Assembly: GCA_003963435.1 (NCBI GenBank) | Contig: RXJC01000003.1 | Span: 1 to 64,000 of the forward strand | Source: Bradyrhizobiaceae bacterium | GTDB lineage: Bacteria > Pseudomonadota > Alphaproteobacteria > Rhizobiales > Xanthobacteraceae | DNA length: 64,000 bases | Direction of reading: 5' to 3' | Part shown: positions 40,060 through 51,913 of the stretch, in pieces | How the letters are laid out: the number at the start of each line of letters is the position of its first letter | Numbering within the stretch: position 1 is the first letter of the stretch | Notes under the pieces: model-generated | What the model saw: the letters and a program-made list of their open reading frames with translations, nothing else | What the model was told of the DNA's origin: nothing | The model's database searches: none | Made by a program: the position numbers and the translations under genes

Positions 40060-41971
40060 GACCGGCCTCGGCACGGCGCTGGCGCTCGCGGCCGGCGCCG
40101 TTTTCCTGCTGGTCGCCTCGAACGTTCTGCTGCTCGGGCTCAGACTCCACGATGGCGGCTTCCACTGGTCGGAGATCGCCACAGGCTGGCCGCGTTATGG
40201 CACGGATCCGCGCTTCGACCGTTGGCTGACGCTGTCGACCCTCGCTGGCTTGATTGCAGTCTTTGGCCTGCTCGGCGCCATCCTCCGGCACCGTCCGGTT
40301 CCCCTTCACGGCAAAGCCCGTTTCGCATCCGAGCGCGAGATCAGGGCTGCCGGCCTGCGATCCAAAGAGGGTCTACTGCTCGGCCGCAAGGATGGAAAAA
40401 TGCTCTGCTTCGGCGGATCGGAGCACGTCCTCCTTTATGCCCCAACGCGCGCGGGGAAGGGGGTCGGCTATGTCATTCCGAACTTGCTCAATTGGCCGGA
40501 TTCGGTTGTTGCGCTGGATGTGAAGAAGGAGAACTGGGATCGCTCGGCCGGCTTTCGCGCTAGCCACGGGCAGGAGGTCCATTTGTTCGATCCGCTCGAC
40601 GAGAACGGTCGTACTGCGCGTTACAATCCGCTGGGATATGTGCGCAGCGATCCCGCCGACCTGTATGACGACCTACAGCGCATTGCGGTGATGCTGTTTC
40701 CGGCCGAGAGCCGCGGGGACCCGTTCTGGTTTGAGGCCGCTCGTTCATCCTTTGTGGCGATCGGCGGGTACGTCGCGGAAACGCCGGGCTTGCCATTGAC
40801 GATCGGCGAGATCCTGCGCCAGCTGTCGGCGACCCAGGATCTGAAAGCCCACTTCGACAAGATCATCGCCGACCGTAAGGCGGGTCTTTCACCGCTCTCG
40901 CGGTACTGCATCACAGCGCTGAACGACTTCCTTGCTGCCTCAGAGAACACCTTGAACTCGGTCCGCAAGACCGTGACGGCACGGCTCGGCCTCTGGCTCA
41001 ATCCCCGCATCGATGCCGCAACCTCGACCAATGATTTTGACCTGCGGAAGCTTCGCCAAGAGCCCATGTCGATCTACCTTGGGGTGACACCTGACAATCT
41101 CGACCGCATGGCGCCGCTCTTAAACCTGTTCTTTCAGCAGGTGGTCGATCTCAATACTCGGGAGCTGCCAGAACAAAACCCCAAACTCAATCGCAAGGTA
41201 CTGCTGCTGATGGACGAATTTCCGGCGCTCGGCAATGTCAATGTGCTGGCAAAATCGGTCGCCTTCATCGCCGGCTACGGCATCCGCCTTCTCACTGTCG
41301 TCCAGAGCCCGGCGCAGCTGCGCGCCATCTACGGGATCGACGCAGCCCGCAACTTCATGACTAACCACGCAGTCGAGGTCGTGTTTGCCCCGAAAGAGCA
41401 GGACGTGGCGAATGAGCTCTCGGAGCGCATCGGCTACGAGACCGTGAACGCCCGCAGCCGCAGCGGACCAAAAGGGCTCGCGATGCGTGCAATCAGCGAA
41501 ACAGTGTCCCAGCACCGGCGCGCCCTCATGCTGCCACAAGAACTCAAGCTTCTTCCGAAGTCCAAGGCCTTCATTCTTGGCACCGGCATTCCGCCAATCA
41601 TCGCCGATAAGATCATCTACTACGAGGACAAGTCTTTTCTGAAGCGATTGCTGCCGGCGCCTGTCCCCAAGATGCCCAAAGCGCGTTCAAATGCACTGCT
41701 CGACGCCGAAATCAAGGAGTTGCGCTCCGAGATCGCCGAGCTGCGTGCGGTATTCCGAGCACGACCCATGACCGACGAGGAGGTGGCCGATCCCTCCACG
41801 ATTCCTGCAGGCGCCAGTTTTGATTTCGGTGACGTGGATGTGGACCTCGAAGGCCTTTCCGAAGACGACATGAAGGCCTGGGTTCTGAATTATATCGACG
41901 CCCAGGCCATCCCGCCGGCGCGACGGCCCGGCCGCAAGCGGAGCGAACAGCAGCATGAGCGACACACATGA
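40025..41971 (+). CDS. virD4: VirD4/TraG coupling protein
   Basis: This 648-aa coupling ATPase brings the relaxase-DNA complex to the channel. Two N-terminal transmembrane helices (about 10-35 and 60-85) are followed by Walker A APTRAGKGVGYVIP (about 140) and Walker B LLLMDEFPALGN. The C-terminal acidic region (FDFGDVDVDLEGLSEDD) may bind relaxase. The ATG at 40025 overlaps virB11 by 35 bp; the longer in-frame start lies well inside virB11. Confidence 0.95.
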   Translation: MTPFANATTPVKTGLGTALALAAGAVFLLVASNVLLLGLRLHDGGFHWSEIATGWPRYGTDPRFDRWLTLSTLAGLIAVFGLLGAILRHRPVPLHGKARFASEREIRAAGLRSKEGLLLGRKDGKMLCFGGSEHVLLYAPTRAGKGVGYVIPNLLNWPDSVVALDVKKENWDRSAGFRASHGQEVHLFDPLDENGRTARYNPLGYVRSDPADLYDDLQRIAVMLFPAESRGDPFWFEAARSSFVAIGGYVAETPGLPLTIGEILRQLSATQDLKAHFDKIIADRKAGLSPLSRYCITALNDFLAASENTLNSVRKTVTARLGLWLNPRIDAATSTNDFDLRKLRQEPMSIYLGVTPDNLDRMAPLLNLFFQQVVDLNTRELPEQNPKLNRKVLLLMDEFPALGNVNVLAKSVAFIAGYGIRLLTVVQSPAQLRAIYGIDAARNFMTNHAVEVVFAPKEQDVANELSERIGYETVNARSRSGPKGLAMRAISETVSQHRRALMLPQELKLLPKSKAFILGTGIPPIIADKIIYYEDKSFLKRLLPAPVPKMPKARSNALLDAEIKELRSEIAELRAVFRARPMTDEEVADPSTIPAGASFDFGDVDVDLEGLSEDDMKAWVLNYIDAQAIPPARRPGRKRSEQQHERHT

Positions 41972-43127
41972 TGATAGCAACGAGTTCAGCCTCGAACGGC
42001 ACCGCCGCGCCGCGGATTCTTCGAACAGAGACAAGAGGGGCGATGACTCCGGAAGCAAGGCCGCCACTGACAAGTCTTCCTCCACGGAAGGTCTCGACAA
42101 TGCTCTCCCCGATCGCATCCGCCGCAAATATTACGTGGTGGCCAGTCAAACCGAAAAGGATGGATCCGCCCGGGAAGCGCGGCTCTATGCCGATGAGCGG
42201 AAAGAGTACCTCGCGTTCAAGGCCACTGACGATCGCCTGGTCACCCGCCTAGCTGCCATTGAGGTGATCCGCGATATGGTCAGCGTGGCACAACATCGCC
42301 AGTGGGAGGCGCTTCACGTCCGTGGTTCTGTCGAGTTTAGACGCGAGGCTTGGCTGGAGGCTGCCGCACGCGGGATCGACGTGAAGGGCTATCAGCCAAA
42401 CGAGCTTGACAGCCAGGCGCTCGCTGACCGACGAGTCGCATGGGATCGAGCCCACCCCCGGACCAACGACGTAGGGGTCCGCTCGACCTCCGACAGGTCA
42501 ACCAAGGCGGATAGGCTCGATTACGACAAGGGCGTTTCCGGACGTCTGATGGAGGTCGGTATTGGCCCCTACCGCAACCGACCCGACGCGGAGCCGTCAA
42601 CCTATGTAGCCATCGAACTGGGCGATGGCCGGCGACATCAGGTGTGGGGCGTCGGCGTTGTAACTGATGTCGCAGATAGTGGCGCCAGGCCTGGCGACCG
42701 CATCTCTCTGCGCAGGGATGGCGTCGAACCCATCATCAGGACGATCAACTCCATAGACACCGCCACAGGAAACGCTGGCATTGAACGGCGCCAGATGTGG
42801 CGCAACAGGTGGAGTGTAACGGTGGAGGCGCGCCGTGCAGACCGACCGGCTGCCTCGCATGATTCCGACCTGCTCGCGGCCCGATCCCAGATTGTCGTCA
42901 TCAACAAGCTTGTCGAACGCGCTCTGCCGAACGATGAGAATGCTCGCCAGAGCATTCTGGCTTTCGCCAAGGAGCGCATCGCCCAACGCCTCGAGCAGGG
43001 GCACTCGTTTGCGCGAGCAACCGTCATGGAGCCCGTTGGAGAGCGGCAGCAATCGGGGCGCAACAAAGAAGAGGTCCGGCAAAGCCGGGGCGGCGAACGA
43101 GTGAGGCTGCAAGAGCGAGAGCGCTGA
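41955..43127 (+). CDS. LPD7-domain conjugation-associated protein
   Basis: This 390-aa soluble protein has an LPD7-like region (about 57-155: RRKYYVVASQTEKDGSAREA, then RLYADERKEYLAFKATDDRL and IDVKGYQPNELD) and a second beta region (GRLMEVGIGPYRNRPDAEPS, then YVAIELGDGRRHQVWGVGV). Both modules occur in the C-terminal parts of large TraC or TraA-type relaxases and primases. Here they stand alone with no relaxase or primase domain. It overlaps virD4 by 17 bp and closes the operon. It might work with a relaxase encoded elsewhere. Confidence 0.78.
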   Translation: MSDTHDDSNEFSLERHRRAADSSNRDKRGDDSGSKAATDKSSSTEGLDNALPDRIRRKYYVVASQTEKDGSAREARLYADERKEYLAFKATDDRLVTRLAAIEVIRDMVSVAQHRQWEALHVRGSVEFRREAWLEAAARGIDVKGYQPNELDSQALADRRVAWDRAHPRTNDVGVRSTSDRSTKADRLDYDKGVSGRLMEVGIGPYRNRPDAEPSTYVAIELGDGRRHQVWGVGVVTDVADSGARPGDRISLRRDGVEPIIRTINSIDTATGNAGIERRQMWRNRWSVTVEARRADRPAASHDSDLLAARSQIVVINKLVERALPNDENARQSILAFAKERIAQRLEQGHSFARATVMEPVGERQQSGRNKEEVRQSRGGERVRLQERER

Positions 43128-43164
43128 ATGCGCGAGTTCATGCAATCAATCTTTCGACTTTGTA

Positions 43165-43419
43165 TCACGTCACGTCGTCGCGCGGATTCACAATCTGACA
43201 TTTCGAAGATAATTCATCGGACGCAATGATTCCGCGCACCGCAGACTCCGACTGACCCTCGGGAATTGCCGAACCGTCGAGAACCCGCACTGACCAGGGA
43301 GGCCCAGGCAATTGGGCTCGCCGATAGGCCTGGCCAAGCCAGACGAGATTTTGCTCAGCCGCACACGAGCCTCGCCGAGAGTCACCTGTGGCGTGGGCGT
43401 CGTCATTACGGCAAGATGC
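43165..43419 (-). pseudogene. Orphan 3' gene remnant, about 84 codons, no start codon
   Basis: On the minus strand a frame without ATG reads EQNLVWLGQAYRRAQLPGPP, then WSVRVLDGSAIPEGQSESAV and ends IVNPRDDVT before a TGA at 43165-43167. The composition looks like real protein, unlike other frames nearby, and it is cut by a stop on its N-terminal side at 43420. I cannot name the family. The rest of 43128-43884 shows no gene. Confidence 0.4.
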
Positions 43420-43679
43420 TCATCGGCCTTTGGACAAATCACGCGAAAGCAGGTCGCGGATGACATTCAGATCTGTAAGATACAAACTGACCGACGTGGG
43501 GGGGTGACTACCAGAAAGCCGTTTTTGCAAGCAGGCCCTTTGCCTTTGTGCCTTTCCTACACAGCTTTTGTCGGTCGAACGGATAACCGAGACCGCGAGA
43601 TACCACCAGCTTGATGAAGCGCATGTGACAGCGGCTCCCGCAACCGCTTTCGTTATATCAACTCACCATCTCGGTCTAA

Positions 43680-43702
43680 CCGCCCGGGGCGGACTTTTTT
43701 TT
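43680..43702 (+). terminator. Rho-independent terminator downstream of the T4SS operon
   Basis: CCGCC-CGG-GGCGG is followed by AC and then eight T residues (43695-43702). It is the first good plus-strand terminator after the virB-virD4 operon, though 550 bp past its last gene. Confidence 0.65.
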
Positions 43703-43884
43703 AAGGATAGGGGGTTGACGACGGTCAGCTCGGCCAAGTTTGGCATTGCCAAGTCCAATCGGCACATGAGATCGTCGAGTCCAAGTCGGTCCATTTTTGC
43801 ATCGCGAACGCTGATAGTGCGAGTTTCATTGAGCATCTCATATCGCAGTCAACCATCCCGCATCATTGGATCGTTGGGTTCGTC

Positions 43885-46329
43885 TCAGGTGAGCGCAGCC
43901 CTTAGTTCAGCAATCAGTTTCCCGCACGCGGGTAGGTGGCGTTCCTCCACATCCAAAATACAGAGAAATCCTCGCTTCTTGGCTGCCGCTATGGCAGCTG
44001 GAGTTTGAGAGTCCGGACCGGCCGCCTCGGAAACAATATCGATCAGACGGTCCATGGCATGCAGGCGGCCGAGTAGGTAATCGTTCTCACGGTAAGCCCG
44101 CGACAGGAACGCTGCAGATTGACTAAAGCCAGTTCCCCTTAGCCGGAATGTACCAAGTCTGTTGATGCCGACAGCGTCCTGTGCGGCGATGCGATCAATC
44201 CGGATCTCATTGAACTCCCCAACTTCGCGCCACGGCATGACCGGAAACGTCACAATATCCCAGAAGGGAAACCCGAGGTAATTCACCAGGACCTCATGCG
44301 CTGCACGCGGTGGCCACCGCTCGGTTTCGGCAAGGAGAACGTCGAGGTCCGAGGTAGTGGATTTGAGGTCCACGTCCGAGCCCAAGTGCTCGATGAGGAG
44401 ATCAATCCGATCCTTATGTCGCGTCACAAACGACTGCGCAAATTTGGATATCTCTTTGACTTCAGCCGGAGATGGACCTGCCCGAAAGATGTCTTCGACC
44501 AGATTGCGCGTGGTCGCGCTGACGCTGGCTTCCGTCTCTCTCCGCTCCAGCGCCTCGGCACACTCGTAATACTTACGTTTCAAGCGGTCGACGCTGGCGG
44601 CGTCTAGCCCATCGAACTCTTGTGAACCGAGCATTTGGGAAAGGCGATTTTGACCTTCAATCAAAAACCGTAGCCTGCGCTTTCGATAACTTATGTCAAA
44701 TGTAAGCAAAAACGCGATCCACTTCGGGATGATCTCACCGCCTGTAACTCCACGCACAGACGAACTGTCTGCGGGCTCGTATATTACACCAGCGCGGATC
44801 GCCCAGGCGTCTATGATCTCCGTGATCGACCGTGCAAACGGCGATTCCATACGAACGCCGCGTATCTCCATTATCATTCGGCTGATGAAATCTCGCACCG
44901 AGGCGAGCTTCAGACGCACATAGGCATCGTATGCGAAGCCCGCGTCGCGAGCGGCCCTCTCGTTTGCCTGCTCGCGCCAACCGCGAATCTGAGCCGCGCT
45001 GTCCGACCCCTCGCAGTCGAAGGCCTCGACTTCCTCCACAACTCGCCGGATATGAGGACGAGCGCTATCCACGATCGATCTGAGCCGCCGCACTTGTTCG
45101 TTGAAGTCGGCTATCCAGCCAAGCTCGTCGGTTACAGGTTGGGACAACGGAATCTCGGACATCGCGCCTTTCAATGTCGAGAAAAACCCCGGCAGGCCGT
45201 GATGGGCAGCTAAGCCCGTTGGTGTGGGATTGGGATCAACGTAAACGACCCGTCGATCTACCTCACGATAAGCGGCGCGGCCTCGGATGGCGCTGACCGC
45301 CTGGCGAAACGGATGGCTGCTCAAGACGCTGCCATCGATGAAGGGCACGGACGCAGCGTCAACATTCATCTGCGCATAATTTTCGAAGTTTCTGACCATA
45401 AAATCCGCGCGGTGCGGCCAAATAATAGAGCGGTCTCTGAGTAGCTGATCGACCTCCAGAATGCGCGCCGGCGGGAAGGCTCCTGGAATTGATGATGTTG
45501 CGCGCGCGGCGAAAGCTAGTGCGGGCGCATTCGTCATGTCAAAATCGCTCTTGATAGCTCCGCTTGCGCTCCGCCGATATTTGAAATGAAGCTGGTGACG
45601 GTGATCGCGCTCATGGATGATCGGCGGACTGTGAATCGGCATGCTTCGTTGATGACCGTTGAAATCAGTCAAGGTCACGAATAAGTCGAGACCCTGACCT
45701 GGAGGAAGCAGAGACGACGTCTCCTCCCGTGGCCTTCCCATCGCCGCCACCGCGTCGTACATCAGAGCCGTCATCTTCGGACCATCAAACGGCGGTTCGA
45801 ACCAGCGAGACCGCATGAACAGCGACAGCTTGGAACGCACCTCCGGGTCTCTAACGAGCCCCTTTCCAATTAGACCCGCTGCCCAGAAAAGCGGCCGAAG
45901 AACCCATTTGCTGAATCTACTTGCCTTTGCTTCGGATGCCAGGAGTTCAGTTATATCGGCATTCTCAAGCCAGAGGTCGCGCAATCTCCCCAGGGGCAGG
46001 TCATGGCTCAGTGCACGTGCCAGCATGACCCCGTTGATTCCCCCCGCAGAGGCACCAGCAACTATGTCAACCACGACTCGCAGGTCGACCGTTCGACCGA
46101 CGTCGCGCAGAAGGTCGAAATAGATCCTTTCGGTATCAAATTCGGGGTCGGAGGCATCGCGGACATCTGCGAATGCGACGCTCGAGCGCTTCTTCCGGTT
46201 GGCAACGGAATGAAGAGCGCTCGAAGCCCTGGCGAGCTTCAGAACCTCCTTGGTGATCCCATGCATATAGATAGCGAGCGAGGCACCGCCAAAGCAAACA
46301 AGCGCTATGCGGAGTTCTTTTTCGCGCAA
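43885..46329 (-). CDS. Patatin-related phospholipase, 814 aa
   Basis: The N-terminal patatin domain has an oxyanion loop near CFGGASLAIYMHG, the nucleophile elbow GASAGG (Ser94) and the catalytic Asp in FIDGS (about 330), so it should hydrolyse acyl lipids. The C-terminal half is a long helical region (RLRSIVDSARPHIRRVVEEV and so on) typical of the ~800-aa patatin-related family. No signal peptide is seen. It stands alone, opposite in strand to the T4SS. Related lipases serve as effectors in some defence systems, but this family is not proven to do so. Confidence 0.88.
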   Translation of the reverse strand: MREKELRIALVCFGGASLAIYMHGITKEVLKLARASSALHSVANRKKRSSVAFADVRDASDPEFDTERIYFDLLRDVGRTVDLRVVVDIVAGASAGGINGVMLARALSHDLPLGRLRDLWLENADITELLASEAKASRFSKWVLRPLFWAAGLIGKGLVRDPEVRSKLSLFMRSRWFEPPFDGPKMTALMYDAVAAMGRPREETSSLLPPGQGLDLFVTLTDFNGHQRSMPIHSPPIIHERDHRHQLHFKYRRSASGAIKSDFDMTNAPALAFAARATSSIPGAFPPARILEVDQLLRDRSIIWPHRADFMVRNFENYAQMNVDAASVPFIDGSVLSSHPFRQAVSAIRGRAAYREVDRRVVYVDPNPTPTGLAAHHGLPGFFSTLKGAMSEIPLSQPVTDELGWIADFNEQVRRLRSIVDSARPHIRRVVEEVEAFDCEGSDSAAQIRGWREQANERAARDAGFAYDAYVRLKLASVRDFISRMIMEIRGVRMESPFARSITEIIDAWAIRAGVIYEPADSSSVRGVTGGEIIPKWIAFLLTFDISYRKRRLRFLIEGQNRLSQMLGSQEFDGLDAASVDRLKRKYYECAEALERRETEASVSATTRNLVEDIFRAGPSPAEVKEISKFAQSFVTRHKDRIDLLIEHLGSDVDLKSTTSDLDVLLAETERWPPRAAHEVLVNYLGFPFWDIVTFPVMPWREVGEFNEIRIDRIAAQDAVGINRLGTFRLRGTGFSQSAAFLSRAYRENDYLLGRLHAMDRLIDIVSEAAGPDSQTPAAIAAAKKRGFLCILDVEERHLPACGKLIAELRAALT

Positions 46330-46847
46330 ACTCTTTTCCGATCTTGAAAGTATCGATACCCTTCACAATAGCTGCCTAGCGACACAGAGGTAAGGTTTTT
46401 TCCACAACTGGCGCACACTTAAGCCTTGCGTCGGGAAATCCGGGGCAGCTCTTAACCGACTTTCGTCGGCAACATCCTCCCGGGCAGGCACGAATGCGGC
46501 TCGCAATCCTACACTGGCCGTCGCGCCATGAAACTTGCCCCCTCAGGAGTCATGAGGAATTGCCCCTCATTGGACAGCCGACGAGCGAATTGACGATGAA
46601 ACGAATCACGGAAGGCTCGTCGGGCGCCGAATGAGGTGGCAGAGATGTTACGGCGGAGAGCGAGCTGGGGTCTGAAGCGGATTGCGCCATAGCTGGCAGA
46701 GGAGCTCATTTGGGCGAGATTCAGCCGGCCCTTAACAAGGTCCATCTCTCGAACAGGCTGGCGCTCGTCAACCGGATGGTGATCGCTTGAGTGGTTTAGC
46801 CCGGGACGTCCGGGAGCCGATCGGATCGCGATTGGGGCCGGTGCCGG
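46330..46847. other. Intergenic region with no supported gene
   Basis: Several stops interrupt every frame. Short plus-strand stretches near 46520-46620 look like decayed coding DNA but cannot be assigned. The upstream side (46366-46420) is AT-richer and probably holds the patatin promoter. Confidence 0.4.
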
Positions 46848-48116
46848 TCAAAGTATGCGCGAAATCGCCTGAATGCCTTTCATTCCGCTCCCGAACCGCG
46901 CGATTGCCTCCCTGTGCCTTTCAAACTCGCCGTAAGGCAAGAAGCGTACCTGCAAATCCGCTACGCGACTGAAAGCGGGGCGGCGAAGTTGTGCCCGAAC
47001 CTCCTCTTCACGCGCATCGGGGGCAACCAGAAAGAGACCGCCCGTCGCGTGCAGGTCGCTGCTTAAGGCGAGATCCAGCATGCGAACGATCCCCGAGTAG
47101 ATAGAGGTCGTGTGTTCGACCTCGAAAGCGGCCGTCACGCGCGTGCCATCCGAGTTGATCCAAAGGACGTCGATGAGTCGGATCGAGTCCGCCCCCGACA
47201 AGCTTTCGATCGACGGCGAAAGGCACTCCAGGCAGCCAGCGGCCAGCATGCCACCATTGTGGGTGCGCCCACGATCGTTTGAGGCAACCCAGACCTTGTA
47301 GCCGAGCGCTAGCCCCAAATCCCTGAGCCACGCCTGAATTTCCGTGTGCGTGCGATCGCCTTCTCGGGCGGCGGCGATCGATCCCTGTAGTCTCTTGGCT
47401 GTATCCCGTGCCTTCGACAATTCTGCGAACCACGCATCGCGCGCCGCATCTCCTTCGGCCACCGGCGGCGCGGAGTAACGTCCCATACCGATATCGAAGA
47501 GGAAGCCCGCGATTGCCCCGAGATCGTTCGACAGGAGATCGCGGTGGGTCTGGTTCAGCCGCAACATGCCGGCTCGCATCGCCAGATACTGATCCCAGCG
47601 TCCGAGCTTGACCTTCGAACCGGTGACAGCATTGAAGCCATTGACGATGGCGGTGTTGAACGGCGACATCAGGGTAGGGTGCAGGAAGTAAAGCAGATTT
47701 GCGACCGCCGGACCGAGCCCTTTGATGGCCAACCGATCGATTGTCTCGATTCCCTCGATCAACTCCTGTTCGGTGCTGCAACACGAGCAGTGATGGAGCA
47801 GTCGACCGAAGGCCCGCTGGTTCTGCGCATCCTCATAGATATCCGGAATGCGCAGCTTAGGCTTCCAAAGGAAGGCATGATCGGCGCCTTTGAATATTTG
47901 CCGCTGCTCCGCAATGGAGCCTACGATCGTTTCCAGCGAGGAGCCCCTGTAGACGTTGCCGAAAGTTCCGGCCTCGATCTCCTCGACCACCTGCGCAATG
48001 CCCCGCCGGATCGATCGAAAATTCTTGAGTCGCTCGTCCCAGAGAAACCAACTTCGATAGGTTGATTCCGGATCATCACGCCAACGTTCAATCAATACGC
48101 GCAGGAGATCAGCCAC
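46848..48116 (-). CDS. Probable restriction-like endonuclease, 422 aa
   Basis: The N-terminal part has a helix-hairpin-helix-like segment (AIKGLGPAVANLLYFL, about 150-165). The C-terminal part resembles a PD-(D/E)xK nuclease core: WVASNDRGRTHNGGML, IDVLWINSDG (Asp about 315), then AAFEVEHTTSIYSGIVRM (Glu 332/334). A Lys in the usual ExK position is replaced by His (EVEH), so catalysis is uncertain. Proteins of this type are often annotated as type II restriction enzymes without a paired methylase. No methylase lies next to it. Its place beside a patatin gene in an island suggests defence. Confidence 0.65.
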   Translation of the reverse strand: MADLLRVLIERWRDDPESTYRSWFLWDERLKNFRSIRRGIAQVVEEIEAGTFGNVYRGSSLETIVGSIAEQRQIFKGADHAFLWKPKLRIPDIYEDAQNQRAFGRLLHHCSCCSTEQELIEGIETIDRLAIKGLGPAVANLLYFLHPTLMSPFNTAIVNGFNAVTGSKVKLGRWDQYLAMRAGMLRLNQTHRDLLSNDLGAIAGFLFDIGMGRYSAPPVAEGDAARDAWFAELSKARDTAKRLQGSIAAAREGDRTHTEIQAWLRDLGLALGYKVWVASNDRGRTHNGGMLAAGCLECLSPSIESLSGADSIRLIDVLWINSDGTRVTAAFEVEHTTSIYSGIVRMLDLALSSDLHATGGLFLVAPDAREEEVRAQLRRPAFSRVADLQVRFLPYGEFERHREAIARFGSGMKGIQAISRIL

Positions 48117-48318
48117 CCCACTCTCCCTTGGACATTTCTTGCCTGTCTAAGTCGATCACCAATCAATTCGCGAATAGACAAGATCATCGGTGGGCTTAGG
48201 CCTTGTCAAGTCGCCTCCGCTGCCTGGCTCTTTGATTGCCCGGTGCTCACCAACTCTAAGAGGAACAATGCCGACGGGAACGATGTCAATCAGCGCTTCG
48301 GAGCCGCCGTGATTGCCC

Positions 48319-48534
48319 TACCGTATGATTGTTTTCTGATTGTCTGGTTCGTGCTCGCGCTGGCATCTACGGCCTATGTGCCTACGACCAGTTCGCGGGG
48401 AATCCCGGCCCGACAGTTATGAAGTGGGGCTTATCCTGGTCACGCTCTACATGGGCCGCTCGGGTTCTTGCTGTACGTCCTCGCCGACAAAGATCCACGG
48501 AACGAGACTTTCTTCGAGCAAACTTGCAGGGCTG
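48319..48534 (+). pseudogene. DUF4396-like membrane-protein remnant with three frameshifts
   Basis: Read with frame changes near 48381, 48432 and 48455, the plus strand gives CFLIVWFVLALASTAYV, YDQFAGNPGPTVMKWGL, ILVTLYMG, PLGFLLYVLADKDPR. This order is the N-terminal part of DUF4396 proteins as I remember them. Each shift is a one-base loss. The frame then ends (TAG at about 48538) at the border of the copper ATPase gene, so the gene is both frameshifted and truncated. Confidence 0.55.
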
Positions 48535-48541
48535 GCTAGTT

Positions 48542-50956
<2,415 letters not shown>

Positions 50957-50977
50957 CTACTCCATCTCTTGCGGAAT

Positions 50978-50994
50978 GTACCCGTGGGGGGTAC
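50978..50994. promoter_or_regulatory. CsoR-type copper operator
   Basis: GTACCC-GTGGG-GGGTAC is a 6-bp perfect dyad with a G-rich centre, the usual form of CsoR sites. It is centred between the divergent ATPase ATG (50956) and the csoR ATG (51004), so one bound repressor could control both. Confidence 0.75.
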
Positions 50995-51003
50995 GTACGG
51001 CTC

Positions 51004-51302
51004 ATGATGAACGACATCAAGGCTTCTTGTCAGAAACGCCTGAACCGCATCGAAGGCCAAGTTCACGGGCTCGCGAAAGATGGTCGACGAGGACAGATAC
51101 TGCATCGATATCGTTACCCAGATCTCAGCCGTGCGTTCCTCGCTTCGTCGTGTAGAAGAAGAAATCCTGAAGGATCACGTCGCCCACTGCGTGGAACACG
51201 CCATCCGCAGCGGCGACAAGCCGATCAGCGCCGAAGATCGCGGAACTGATGGAAGTCGTCGGCCGGGCGGATAGTAAACGAGCGACGGTCACGAATGCTT
51301 GA
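51004..51302 (+). pseudogene. csoR: csoR, metal-sensing repressor with two frameshifts
   Basis: The gene reads MMNDIKASCQKRLNRIEGQV, HGLAK in frame 1; MVDEDRYCIDIVTQISAVRS, SLRRVEEEILKDHVAHCVEH, AIRSGD in frame 2 (shift near 51079); and KIAELMEVVGRADSK in frame 3 (shift near 51210). Together these make one complete CsoR/RcnR-family protein with the Cys-His-Cys metal site (YCIDIV, DHVAHC). Each shift is one extra base. No single frame gives a full protein, so repression of the ATPase is probably lost unless another CsoR is encoded elsewhere. Confidence 0.85.
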
Positions 51303-51490
51303 TCCCGGATCAAAGACGCCCATCGGACCTGGACTATGTTATTTAATGAAATACCTGCCGCCGCAGTGGGATCCGCAGGCCGCGAATGCCGCTAGACAAG
51401 CAACTCGGTTGGTTCCTGCCATTTTGGCATTCGTGGATCGCCTCCTTGGGCGAAAAGCTGCCGGTCGGCGCGTTGAGTTGGAGCCGGGTT

Positions 51491-51751
51491 ATGTTCAAGC
51501 ACACAGTCAGAACTCTGTTGCTGGCACTGCCATTGGCAACAGCAACGGCAAGTGCTTACGCAGGTGTCACCATTTCGGATAGGCGGTATTGGCCAAACGA
51601 GGCGAGGCAGAGCGCGCATGAGCTGTCGGTTCCGCAGGACGGCGGGAGTTCTGCGTTCGCTTTAATTCCTATGGCGCCGCCGGGCTACTCCTTCGCGCCA
51701 TCTCCGAGCAGGCGGGTCTGGAGATATCAACGAGCCAGAAATTCCCGATGA
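51491..51751 (+). CDS. Small exported protein, 86 aa
   Basis: The protein starts MFKHTVRTLLLALPLATATA and has a clear signal peptide with probable cleavage after SAYA (about residue 24). The mature part begins GVTISDRRYWPNEARQSA. The family is not recognised. The C-terminal third is Pro/Arg-rich and may be out of the original frame. It lies in the copper region, so a periplasmic metal role is possible but not shown. Confidence 0.5.
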   Translation: MFKHTVRTLLLALPLATATASAYAGVTISDRRYWPNEARQSAHELSVPQDGGSSAFALIPMAPPGYSFAPSPSRRVWRYQRARNSR

Positions 51752-51913
51752 TGTAGCTGCATGTTCGACGCGAGGCGGGCGACCGGAAACTCTCTTTTCG
51801 GGACAACGGAAGCCCGTAGGTGGGCGGATCGTTCCTCTCGGTTCGCGCCTTTGATATCGATCAAGACTTCCGCTGCAGCATACTGTTTACTGTTTACGTA
51901 GCAGGAGTTTACG

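Noticed and set aside
43128..43884. oriT or relaxase downstream of virD4
   Set aside because: No relaxase domain and no nick-site-like inverted repeat that I can defend.
46509..46745. 78-codon minus-strand frame between patatin and nuclease genes
   Set aside because: Composition and start context are poor and no homology could be recognised.
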